Assembly (NCBI GenBank): GCA_003133685.1
Contig: PKYQ01000030.1
Span: 40,131 to 104,130 of the forward strand
Direction of reading: 5' to 3'
Source: Acidimicrobiaceae bacterium
GTDB taxonomy: Bacteria; Actinomycetota; Acidimicrobiia; Acidimicrobiales; RAAP-2
DNA: 64,000 nt
The notes under the pieces are model-generated. The model was not told the origin of the DNA. It did not search any database and saw only the letters and a list, made by a program, of their open reading frames with translations. The position numbers and the translations under genes are program-made. Positions 42,475-50,442 of this stretch are shown piece by piece (position 1 is the stretch's first letter; each line of letters starts with the position of its first letter).

Positions 42475-43524
42475 ATGTGGGAAGAATGGATCGGGGCCAA
42501 GGTGAGCGTTGACCCGAATGAGAATGCGTGGGTCGCTCGCCTTGCGGCCGTTGAGTACCGTGACGTCGACGAGGATTTCGTTCGCTTTCACGACGACCCA
42601 GTGGATGAATCGCTAAAGAGTATCGTCGCGTCAGTCGTCGCGACCGATGACTCGCAACGAGATCGCTTTCGTCGGGCGCTCGGTCCTGATTCAATTGAGA
42701 CCCTTCGCCTCTACGCCCAGCGGCGAATATTGCAGTCGCAACGTCGCTCGTCGATGAACCTCGTCGAAGACGCTATGGACGCATTCGCACTCGTCCCGGC
42801 CTCCGACGTGCCTTGGGATACGTGGCTGAAGGCCGGTCTCTTCATCGCGCGTTCACTCGGTCGCGACATTGATTCGATTGGTGAACATTTCGGTGAAGTC
42901 TCCACGGTTCAAAGCGCGGAACGATTCGACGTCGCCTTCGAAGCGATGAGCCGAATTGAGTCACTCGCGCAGTGTTTCATCGCCGAAGTCACGACGAATT
43001 ATGGGACCGGATTCATCGAGACGATCGTTCACCGCGACACCCAGTCGATCGGTTCGTTCTTCAGTGCGCCACGTCAGGCCGATGACATCGTGACCTACGA
43101 ACCAACCACCAATCTCGCCCAACTCGCGGCCAGCCTCGCCGACGCGCTGGACGCAACGGAGAGTCTCCACACGGGCGCGATCGCGCAAGATCAATTGGCC
43201 GGAATGTCTTTCTCACAACAAGTGTCAGGGGCTTTTTTGGAGACGACCGGCTGTCTGAGCTTCTACGCCGGCGCGTCAGATGACGATAAATCGTTCAAGG
43301 TCTTCGTGGCTGAGTTGCCCGAAGACACTGACGTCGAGTCGCTCGCGTCGGGTGCTGAAGGTGATGATCAGGCGGTCTGTTTCGACGACCGTCGGCTCAT
43401 TCTTTACTTGGCACCGCCAAACTTCGACGACGGCGTTGATACGTCATTCGATTTCGGGGACTACCTCAACGTCGCACGTCAGTCGCTCCGCGCGTCGACC
43501 CCTGTCGGTTGGCACAATCGCTGA
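42475..43524 (+). CDS. Hypothetical acidic cytoplasmic protein
   Basis: Not recognised. 349 residues, strongly acidic, without signal peptide or membrane segment. The middle part (about 90-240) is helical in character and contains many Ala/Glu/Gln; the C-terminal third has DDDKSFKVFVAELPEDTDVE and FDDRRLILYLAPPNFDDG, which looks like an alternating alpha/beta fold. The ATG at 42475 directly follows GAAGGA, too close to be ideal, so a later start is possible. It stands alone, convergent with the lipoprotein gene downstream. Confidence 0.65.
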   Translation: MWEEWIGAKVSVDPNENAWVARLAAVEYRDVDEDFVRFHDDPVDESLKSIVASVVATDDSQRDRFRRALGPDSIETLRLYAQRRILQSQRRSSMNLVEDAMDAFALVPASDVPWDTWLKAGLFIARSLGRDIDSIGEHFGEVSTVQSAERFDVAFEAMSRIESLAQCFIAEVTTNYGTGFIETIVHRDTQSIGSFFSAPRQADDIVTYEPTTNLAQLAASLADALDATESLHTGAIAQDQLAGMSFSQQVSGAFLETTGCLSFYAGASDDDKSFKVFVAELPEDTDVESLASGAEGDDQAVCFDDRRLILYLAPPNFDDGVDTSFDFGDYLNVARQSLRASTPVGWHNR

Positions 43525-43572
43525 GTTCAACGTGAGGGCATCGACCATCACGTGGACGTTGCGCTCGCAGGC

Positions 43573-44475
43573 TTAGACCGACGACGCCGAACCTTCGAGT
43601 TGTTGGAGCAGAGCCGGAGTGATGACGGTGACGTTCGTCGGTACGACAACGGGATCGCTGTCGTGCGTCACCGCAGCGCGCAGGGTCACCGTCGCGTCGC
43701 CCGACGATCCGCTGCCGGCCGGTGCCGTAATCGAGATTGATCCACCTGTCGCGCTCGAGCCGGAATTGGTCAGGGTCAATGTGTACGTACCTTGGACCGG
43801 ACTCGTCGAGGTGGCCGAGGGGTCCACGCTCTGGATCGTCGGGAGAAGCGCCTTCACCACCGACTCCAAAGTGCCGGTTTCGCTGTAGCCGCCAGAGGAA
43901 AGTGCCGTGGCGTGACCATTGTCGATGAGTTTTGAAAGTGCATCGAATATCTTGCGCTCGATCGCCTGGTCCTGAGCGGCCTTCGCCTTTGTTGCGGCGG
44001 ACGAGGGTAGTTCCGAGGCCAGTAATGTGCTGGGAACTTCAAACCACTTATCACCGAGCAACAGTTGCAGGGCTCCCAATTCGGACTGGTCCTGTGAAGT
44101 CAATGGAAGGCCCGGAATCTCGTTAACCGCGGAAAGGTCGATCTGCACGTAGAGGTTGGAGCTGATTGAGCGCAGATCCAGAAGGGGCTTGGCGCCAACA
44201 TTTAATATCACTTCACCGTTCGCCTTGCCGTTCGCCTGCGAAAGGGGGCCACCGGAAGGAGTGGCGTATCGAGTGTCCATGGAGATGACGTCGAGTGCCT
44301 TCTGGGCCTCGGCCGTGCCACTACCCGAGACACTGGCGGTGAGGTGAATCTGCAGGTCGGACTGTGCGCCCAGGGAAGCAATCGATGAGTCGATGGTCGC
44401 CTTGGTGCCACTGCCGCACGCTGACAGGCCGAGTGACGCCACGACAACGCCCAGTACTAGAACTATCTTTCGCAC
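43573..44475 (-). CDS. Putative lipoprotein
   Basis: Signal peptide with lipobox LSAC (Cys at about residue 20), then a 280-residue extracytoplasmic domain rich in Ser, Thr, Leu and Ala. Alternating segments such as NGEVILNVGAKPLLDLRSISSNLYVQIDLSAV and GTYTLTLTNSG suggest a beta-rich fold reminiscent of the LppX/LprG-type lipoproteins that carry lipids, but I cannot establish the relationship. GTG start with GGGAGAG. Convergent with the preceding plus-strand gene. Confidence 0.75.
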   Translation of the reverse strand: MRKIVLVLGVVVASLGLSACGSGTKATIDSSIASLGAQSDLQIHLTASVSGSGTAEAQKALDVISMDTRYATPSGGPLSQANGKANGEVILNVGAKPLLDLRSISSNLYVQIDLSAVNEIPGLPLTSQDQSELGALQLLLGDKWFEVPSTLLASELPSSAATKAKAAQDQAIERKIFDALSKLIDNGHATALSSGGYSETGTLESVVKALLPTIQSVDPSATSTSPVQGTYTLTLTNSGSSATGGSISITAPAGSGSSGDATVTLRAAVTHDSDPVVVPTNVTVITPALLQQLEGSASSV

Positions 44476-44760
44476 GATCTCTCCCTCGTTGGAACGCTAC
44501 TTCCTCCAGGTGGGACGCCCAAATTCCGCTGGAAAAGGCCTTGCGTGAAACGCTATCACCGGCATTGTGACATTGAAGACACGGTTCTCACAAGTTCACC
44601 TCGCGCTCTCGGCGACGCTGGCCGCAGCGTCGGCTCGCTGGACGTGTGGCACCGTTGGTCGATGAAATACTTTGCAACTCTTCGAAAGAGTGGTAAATCC
44701 CACGCGGCACTGGACATACAGTGTCAGAGCGGAGGCTCGACGAATAGAAATGAAGGATCA

Positions 44761-45192
44761 ATGAGAAGCAAGAATTCACGAGCCATTGCAGCACTTGGGA
44801 CAGCCCTCCTGATCGCCCCGATCATGGCGTTCGGTGGCGTGGCGGCCCCGACTGGCGCCGGTGCCGCGACGGCGACACGCGTACTCACGTGCACGCAAAA
44901 ATTGGCCTCAAAGCCGTCGACCTACACGCTTTCGTGTGCCGACGCCAATGCCGGTTGGACGGGCGTGACGTGGTCCATTTGGAATGCCTCGTCGGCCACT
45001 GGTCACGGGATCCTGCGTCAAAACGACTGCACCCCGAACTGCGTGTCGGGCAAGTTCATCAACTACCGGGCCACGGTCACTCTCTCCAAGGTCATTGCGA
45101 CCAAGAAGTATGGCGAGCTCTTCTCCAAGGCGACGTTTCACTACACCGTGGCTGGGAAGGCGAAGACCGAGAACTTCGGTCTAGCGGACTAA
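44761..45192 (+). CDS. Hypothetical secreted protein
   Basis: 143 residues with a clear signal peptide (about 1-37, ending GAGAA) and a mature part of about 105 residues with four cysteines (LTCTQ, LSCAD, NDCTPNC plus the last) and several Trp/Gly. The NDCTPNCVSGKF segment recurs in small secreted actinobacterial proteins of unknown role. ATG 44761 is chosen because GAAGGA lies 4-9 bases upstream and the signal peptide starts there; the upstream open frame has no ribosome site. The 285-base gap before it contains a CGACGCTG/CAGCGTCG hairpin at 44613-44632 and nothing else I can support. Confidence 0.7.
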   Translation: MRSKNSRAIAALGTALLIAPIMAFGGVAAPTGAGAATATRVLTCTQKLASKPSTYTLSCADANAGWTGVTWSIWNASSATGHGILRQNDCTPNCVSGKFINYRATVTLSKVIATKKYGELFSKATFHYTVAGKAKTENFGLAD

Positions 45193-45233
45193 CTACTTCG
45201 TGCGCCTCGCGCGTCATTCGCCCGACGAGACAT

Positions 45234-45692
45234 TTAGAGGTCGTTGTCTTTTTCACGACGCGGCGTCGGTCGAACGTCGCGCGCGAGGATCGGATCGCCA
45301 CACGACGAACACGTGGTCACCGCGCCGAGTGTGTGACCACAGCTGTGCGTGAGAACCATCGGCGTTGGCTCGCCATTGGTGAGGTAGCGATCACCCCACT
45401 GCATCAATGAGATGATGACGGGGTAGAGGTCGAGTCCGGCTTGGGTGAGGCGGTACTCGAATCGCGGCGGGTGCGCTGACACGGGTTGACGCTCTAACAC
45501 GCCGGCCGCGACCAGGGTCTTGAGCCGCGCGGTCATCGTGTCACGCGGGGCACCGGTCTTGCGCACCATTTCATCGAAGCGACGGTTGCCCAGAAAGACC
45601 TCGCGTACCGCCAAAAGCGCCCATTTCTCGCCGACGATCTCCAGGGTCCTCGCTACCGAACAGGTTCGTGGTTCCGTCAAATTTGTGGTCAT
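45234..45692 (-). CDS. HxlR-family transcriptional regulator
   Basis: Winged-helix regulator with the typical CSVARTLEIVGEKWALLAVREVFLGNRRFDEM opening, in which a cysteine near the N-terminus often senses electrophiles or oxidants, and the wing segment RLTQAGLDLYPVI. Unusually, a C-terminal extension of about 35 residues holds a CGH...CSSCGD arrangement that could bind zinc. 152 residues. It is divergent from an MFS exporter and probably controls it. A TATATT box 6 bases before the ATG suggests a leaderless transcript. Confidence 0.88.
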   Translation of the reverse strand: MTTNLTEPRTCSVARTLEIVGEKWALLAVREVFLGNRRFDEMVRKTGAPRDTMTARLKTLVAAGVLERQPVSAHPPRFEYRLTQAGLDLYPVIISLMQWGDRYLTNGEPTPMVLTHSCGHTLGAVTTCSSCGDPILARDVRPTPRREKDNDL

Positions 45693-45698
45693 ACGCCA

Positions 45699-45704
45699 AA
45701 TATA
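45699..45704 (-). promoter_or_regulatory. -10 box for leaderless hxlR transcript
   Basis: On the minus strand TATATT ends exactly 6 bases before the ATG at 45692; no ribosome site is present. Confidence 0.55.
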
Positions 45705-45720
45705 CCAGTAAGTCCGATAA

Positions 45721-45758
45721 CTGGACGTACAGGTGATGTTCCTGTAGGGTACATCCAG
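45721..45758 (+). promoter_or_regulatory. Possible operator/promoter of the MFS exporter gene
   Basis: Imperfect inverted repeat: CTGGACGTACAGG (45721-45733) against CCTGTA...TACATCCAG (45741-45758). It overlaps a possible promoter (CTGGAC 45721-45726, 18 bases, TAGGGT 45745-45750). A site for the divergent HxlR regulator is inferred. Confidence 0.4.
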
Positions 45759-45783
45759 AAATCAAACTCACTAGGAGGACACG

Positions 45784-47208
45784 ATGAGCGTAGAGACCGT
45801 GTCGGGCGCGAATGCTCCGGGTCAGGGCTATTCGAAAAAGCGTGTGGCGCTCATCGTTGCCGTCCTGTCCTTGGCCGCGTTCATGTCCAGTCTCGACCTC
45901 TTCATCGTCAACTTGGCGTTCCCGTATATCAGTCGTGACTTTCACGGCTCGTCACTCGACTCGTTGAGCTGGGTGTTGAACGGTTACTCGATCCTCTTCG
46001 CGGCGGTCCTCGTGCCGGCCGGGCGCTGGGCCGATCGCGTCGGTCGACGACGCATGTTCGTCGCCGGCCTCGTCGTCTTCACGTTGGGGTCGATTCTGTC
46101 CGGCGTGGCGCCGGACGTGTCACTACTGATCGCCGCTCGTTTCGTTCAGGCGATTGGTGCCGGCATGATGGTCCCCGCGTCGTTGTCGTTGTTGTTAGCC
46201 GCCGTCCCCGGTCACGCCCGCGCGCAGGCCATCGGGACGTGGTCGGCGATTGGCGCACTGGGCGCGGCACTGGGTCCCGTGATCGGCGGATTCTTAGTCG
46301 AAGTGTCGTGGCGATGGGTCTTTTGGATCAACATCCCCGTCGGTATCGTCACGGTCATCCTCGCATTCCGAGTGTTACCGGAGAGTCGAGACGAGACCGC
46401 GAACTCGCGACCGGACATGCTCGGTGCCGTGCTGGTCGCGGTGGCCACTGGCTCGTTGGCGCTTGCGCTGGTGAAGGCGCCGTCGTGGGGTTGGACGTCG
46501 AAGGACTTCTTTGGACTCTTGGTGCTCGCACTCGCGTCCTCGGTCGGTGTCGTCACGCGCTCGGCCCGACATGACGCACCCGTCATTGATCTCAAGTTGC
46601 TCGAGTCGAGATCCTTCAACGGCGCGATTCTGGCGTCGATCGCGTACTACGCCGGATTCGGGGCTTTCTTATTGAACATGGTCGAATTCTTGACCGGAGT
46701 CTGGCACTTTTCGGCGATCGACGCCGGATTGGCCATCGCGCCGGGACCATTGATGGTCCTGCCCTTCGCGCGCCTCGTGGCGCCACGGCTCTCCGCGAAA
46801 CTCGGGGGTGCGGGACGGGTCGCGGTCATCGGCTGTTTCGTCAACGTCGCGGCCCAGTCGTTGTGGCTCTCCCAGATCCAAGTCCACGCGGCCTACGCCA
46901 CGCACCTCTTGGCGGCGCAGCTCTTGGGGGGAGCGGGCGTGGGACTCACGATTCCTTCGCTGATCGGTGCCGGCACCGCGTCGATTCCCCCGGCGCGTTT
47001 CGGTGCCGGCAGTGGCGTGCTCAACATGGCGCGACAAATCGGCACGGTGCTCGGTGTCGCCGGTCTGATCGCGATCCTCGCCGGGCTCAACGCGACCGAC
47101 CCGGTCGTCGCGTTTCGCCACGGCACGGAGCTGGTGATTGGATTTTTCGCACTGGCCGGACTGACGTCGGCGGCGTTGTTGAGCCGTCGAGTGACGAACG
47201 CTCCGTAG
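45784..47208 (+). CDS. MFS drug exporter, DHA2 (EmrB/QacA) family
   Basis: 474 residues with about fourteen membrane helices, the size of proton-driven multidrug exporters of the DHA2 group. Motif A GRWADRVGRRRMF and motif C-like GAALGPVIGGFLVEVSWRWVFWINIPVG are clear; the first helix has LAAFMSSLDLFIVNLAFPYI with the D-type motif. ATG with AGGAGG 5 bases upstream. Expression is probably governed by the divergent HxlR protein. Substrate unknown. Confidence 0.92.
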   Translation: MSVETVSGANAPGQGYSKKRVALIVAVLSLAAFMSSLDLFIVNLAFPYISRDFHGSSLDSLSWVLNGYSILFAAVLVPAGRWADRVGRRRMFVAGLVVFTLGSILSGVAPDVSLLIAARFVQAIGAGMMVPASLSLLLAAVPGHARAQAIGTWSAIGALGAALGPVIGGFLVEVSWRWVFWINIPVGIVTVILAFRVLPESRDETANSRPDMLGAVLVAVATGSLALALVKAPSWGWTSKDFFGLLVLALASSVGVVTRSARHDAPVIDLKLLESRSFNGAILASIAYYAGFGAFLLNMVEFLTGVWHFSAIDAGLAIAPGPLMVLPFARLVAPRLSAKLGGAGRVAVIGCFVNVAAQSLWLSQIQVHAAYATHLLAAQLLGGAGVGLTIPSLIGAGTASIPPARFGAGSGVLNMARQIGTVLGVAGLIAILAGLNATDPVVAFRHGTELVIGFFALAGLTSAALLSRRVTNAP

Positions 47209-47365
47209 TCGGAGGTCTCGCGATCGATGGTTGGCGGGGTGTCCGCCGCGCCGGTGCACCAATGGGTGCTGGGGCGGTCGTCGATATCGCGGTAGGCGTT
47301 GCCATTTGAGGACATGTATTAAGAGGTGACGTGTCCCGTGGCCGGCGCAATGGGAGAATTGTGAA

Positions 47366-47821
47366 ATGAAGGGAACCGTTGGTGCCTTTCTCAGGTGCCC
47401 TCTGATTATTGCGACTCTGGCCCTGTCGATTCTCGCGACGTCGGTCTCGAGTGTTGGTGCGACGACGACCACCGTTTCGAGCGCGCAGAAAACCTGTGGC
47501 GTCGTTGCGAACCCCGCAGTTCACGTCGTGTCGAAGGGTTCGATATGCGTCATCTCCATCCGGCTCGGCGCCAACGTTCGCGTCAAACTTCGTTCGGGGT
47601 TCCGTTGGGGCTATCCGGTCAGCAACTCGCGCGCCGTGGTGGTGACGACGATCTCGCGCGACTCGATAGGAGTCGATGCCGTGACGCTCCACGCGGCGGC
47701 CATCGGGCGTGCCACTATTCGCACCACCGGCACCGTCTATTGCAAACCCGGTGTCGCGTGTCCCGACTTGGCGCTTCTCTGGACTCTCAAGGTCATCGTC
47801 ACGAAGGCCGTGTCGACGTAA
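47366..47821 (+). CDS. Hypothetical secreted protein
   Basis: Not recognised. 151 residues with a signal peptide (about 1-32, ending SVGATTT) and a beta-rich mature part containing four cysteines (KTCGVV, SICVIS, VYCKPGVAC). ATG with GGGAGA 9 bases upstream. Convergent with the SRPBCC gene 9 bases downstream. It belongs to the run of small exported proteins between 39 and 48 kb. Confidence 0.65.
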   Translation: MKGTVGAFLRCPLIIATLALSILATSVSSVGATTTTVSSAQKTCGVVANPAVHVVSKGSICVISIRLGANVRVKLRSGFRWGYPVSNSRAVVVTTISRDSIGVDAVTLHAAAIGRATIRTTGTVYCKPGVACPDLALLWTLKVIVTKAVST

Positions 47822-47830
47822 CGGTCGTCG

Positions 47831-48313
47831 CTACATCGAGAAGTCGAGCGGCTCGCCGGTTTCTAAGAACGTCTTGAGGCTCGAGAGGAGTGGTGGCCAA
47901 CCCTCGCGAATCGCTTCGCTCACGACGCTGCCCGCCTCGAATCCATCATGGACGACCGTCAGGCGGACCACACCCATCGCTTTTTCGATATCGAACGCCA
48001 CCTTCGAGCGTTGTTCATTGGCGAACTTCAAACGATCCTCTTCTGAGTAGCCGTTCGCGCTGGCCCACTCCGGCGTAAAGGTGTGCCACGTGTAGGCGAG
48101 GCGAGACGGCGACACCGATTCCAGGATGACTTGTTCGGGGTCGCGAATCGTCAGGTGTCCCATCTTCACGTCCATCACCGATCCGACCTTCCAGTCCGAG
48201 ACGAAGGAGATGTTCCACCATTTCTTGGTTTTCGCCGGGTCGGTCAACGCGCGCCAGAGTCGCCTGGGCGTCGTGTCGATGTAAATCTCGTACTGGAACG
48301 ATTCGTCACTCAT
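47831..48313 (-). CDS. SRPBCC/AHSA1-family protein
   Basis: START/Bet v1-like ligand-binding fold of the AHSA1 type: FQYEIYIDTTPRRLWRALTDPAKTKKWW at the N-terminus, the WKVGSVMDVKMG strand pair, and the long C-terminal helix EGWPPLLSSLKTFLETGE. Such proteins are often small-molecule binders, and many lie beside ArsR-type regulators; none is next to this one. 160 residues; ATG 48313 has GGAGG 5 bases upstream, better than the in-frame start at 48328. Confidence 0.85.
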   Translation of the reverse strand: MSDESFQYEIYIDTTPRRLWRALTDPAKTKKWWNISFVSDWKVGSVMDVKMGHLTIRDPEQVILESVSPSRLAYTWHTFTPEWASANGYSEEDRLKFANEQRSKVAFDIEKAMGVVRLTVVHDGFEAGSVVSEAIREGWPPLLSSLKTFLETGEPLDFSM

Positions 48314-48495
48314 GTGCCCTCCACCCAATCCAGTCTGCCATGACGATTCGCGTCAAATGATCTTCGCCGGGTTTGAGTAGGCACCAAAGCTCGGAGAGTG
48401 AGTGGTTAGCATGACGGAATGTTCTTTGCTTGCTCGAGTATCGACGTCGCCGCGCACATCGATGACGAGCACGCCCGCGACCACCGTCTGACCCC

Positions 48496-49650
48496 GTGCC
48501 CGTAAGACGAACGCCACAACGCCAGGAGCGCGTCGAGGAGCCGGAAGAAGAAGAGGTCCCCGAGACCCGTCGCCGGAGGATCCTGCGTATCGCCGACGTC
48601 AACTCGGTGCCAGTTCTCACCATTTTCTTCGCGGTCTTCATCGTGGCCGGCGTCTACCTCTCCGGCCAGCTCGTTTATCACCTACGCGACCTCTTGCTCC
48701 TGGGTCTCGTCGGCGGCTTCGTCGCGTTGATCCTCAATCCGGTCGTCGTCTCCTTGCAGCACTGGCGCGTGAAGCGTCGCGGGGCAGCGGTCGCCATCGT
48801 CACGTTCGTGGCGCTGTTGATTTTCCTCGGTCTGGCCGTCTTGTTCGGCTACCCGCTCATCAACGGCATCACGCACTTCGCGACGGCCCTTCCGGGCTAC
48901 GTCGACCGAGCCCAGCACGGCCAGGGTTGGATCGGACATCTCTTTCGCAAGTACCACGTTGAATCGTGGGTGAAGCGCAACTCGAGTCACCTCACGTCGC
49001 TGGCGAGCGGTCTCGGCAAGCCGGCGCTCGCGCTCGGCAAGGGCGCGCTGTCCGTGGTGCTTTCTATAATCGCTATTTTCACGTTCGTCGTTTTGTTGTT
49101 GATCGAAGCTCCGAAGATTCGAAGGTCACTCACGAAATTGATGGCCCCCGAACGCGCCAAGCACTATCGCCACATCGGTCGAATCATCTCGCGCTCGGTT
49201 TCGGGCTACGTCCTGGGCGACATGATGACGTCAATTGCCGCGGGCCTCGTGGTCTTCGTCACTCTGTTGATCGTCGGTGTGCCCTACGCGTTCTTGTGGG
49301 CCCTTTGGGTTGCGCTCGTCGACTTCTTGCCGACCATCGGCGGCGCATTGGCCGGCGTTCCTACGGTCCTCTTCGCGTTCGCGCACTCGCTCACGGCGGG
49401 CGTCGTCACACTGATCGTCTTCCTCCTCTACACCCAAGTCGAGAATCACATCTTGAACCCAATCGTCATGAGCCGCACGGTGAAGATCAATCCACTGCTG
49501 GTGTTCGTCGCCGTGCTGATTGGCGCCGACCTCGGCGCGTGGGTCGCGGGACTGGCCGGCGGATTCGTCGCGGTCCTGCTCGCCGTGCCGATGGCGGCCA
49601 CGATCCAGGTGATCGTGCGCGAGTGGTGGCGCACGAGCGAACCGGAGTAG
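48496..49650 (+). CDS. AI-2E family permease
   Basis: Membrane protein of the AI-2E/PerM family (TqsA, YdbI), implicated in export of small molecules or, in some members, sodium/proton exchange. 384 residues: a charged N-terminus (RVEEPEEEEVPETRRRR), about eight helices in the usual pattern, a soluble central loop with HLFRKYHVESWVKRNSSHLTSL, and the conserved VDFLPTIGGALAGVP and QVENHILNPIVMSRTVKINPL motifs near the C-terminus. GTG start without a visible ribosome site. The next gene is convergent. Confidence 0.87.
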   Translation: MPVRRTPQRQERVEEPEEEEVPETRRRRILRIADVNSVPVLTIFFAVFIVAGVYLSGQLVYHLRDLLLLGLVGGFVALILNPVVVSLQHWRVKRRGAAVAIVTFVALLIFLGLAVLFGYPLINGITHFATALPGYVDRAQHGQGWIGHLFRKYHVESWVKRNSSHLTSLASGLGKPALALGKGALSVVLSIIAIFTFVVLLLIEAPKIRRSLTKLMAPERAKHYRHIGRIISRSVSGYVLGDMMTSIAAGLVVFVTLLIVGVPYAFLWALWVALVDFLPTIGGALAGVPTVLFAFAHSLTAGVVTLIVFLLYTQVENHILNPIVMSRTVKINPLLVFVAVLIGADLGAWVAGLAGGFVAVLLAVPMAATIQVIVREWWRTSEPE

Positions 49651-49677
49651 ACGAGCCGATCGGCTCGTTGAGACTGA

Positions 49678-50442
49678 CTACAGGGGCGTGACGTAGGCCC
49701 CGTGAATGCCGCCGTCGACCATGAACGTCGTCGCGGTCACGAAGGAGGCGTCGTCGCTCGCGAGGAACAGCACGGCGTTGGCGATCTCCTCGGGCTCGCC
49801 GAAGCGCCCCATCGGCACGTGCACCAGGCGGCGCGCGGCGCGTTCGGGGTCCTTCGCGAAGAGTTCGATCAACAACGGCGTGTTGACCGGTCCCGGGCAG
49901 AGCGCGTTCACCCGGATCTTCTCGCGCGCGAACTGGACCGCGAGTTCTCGGCTCATCGCCAACACGCCACCCTTGGACGCGGTGTAGGAGATCTGTGACG
50001 TCGCCGACCCGAGGATCGCGACGAAGGACGCCGTATTGATGATCGAGCCGCCGCCGCGCTTCTGCAGATGCGGGATGCCGTACTTGCAACAGAGGTAGAC
50101 CGAGGTCAGGTTGACGTCCTGGACCCGCTTCCAGGCGTCGAGGCCCGTCGTGAGGATCGAATCGTCGTCGGCCGGGGAGATCCCGGCGTTATTGAAGAGC
50201 ACGTCGATCCCGCCGTAGACCTCGACGGACTGGTCGTACATCGCGATCACGCTCTGTTCGTCGGCGACGTTCACTTGAACAAACAGTCCGCCGATCTCTT
50301 GGGCGACCTGGGGACCGTGCTGGTCATCGAAGTCCGCCACGACGACGCTCGCGCCTTCTGCGGCGAAGCGACGCGCGGTCGCGCGACCGATCCCACTCGC
50401 GGCGCCCGTGATGACCGCAACCTTGTTGTCCAAACGACCCAT
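49678..50442 (-). CDS. Short-chain dehydrogenase/reductase
   Basis: Classical SDR oxidoreductase: TGAASGIGRAT cofactor motif, NNAGIS, catalytic Ser in IINTASFVAILG and YTASK, and the PGPVNTPL segment. 254 residues. Two adjacent ATGs are possible (50445 and 50442); the second is better placed after GGAGG and I use it. The aldehyde dehydrogenase stop overlaps them (ATGATGA), so it is the third gene of the operon. It may oxidise an alcohol or reduce a carbonyl of the same pathway; substrate unknown. Confidence 0.9.
   Translation of the reverse strand: MGRLDNKVAVITGAASGIGRATARRFAAEGASVVVADFDDQHGPQVAQEIGGLFVQVNVADEQSVIAMYDQSVEVYGGIDVLFNNAGISPADDDSILTTGLDAWKRVQDVNLTSVYLCCKYGIPHLQKRGGGSIINTASFVAILGSATSQISYTASKGGVLAMSRELAVQFAREKIRVNALCPGPVNTPLLIELFAKDPERAARRLVHVPMGRFGEPEEIANAVLFLASDDASFVTATTFMVDGGIHGAYVTPL

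Noticed and set aside
43573..44475. Confident assignment of the lipoprotein to LppX/LprG
   Set aside because: Similarity rests on lipobox, length and general beta-rich pattern; no specific motif could be matched by eye.
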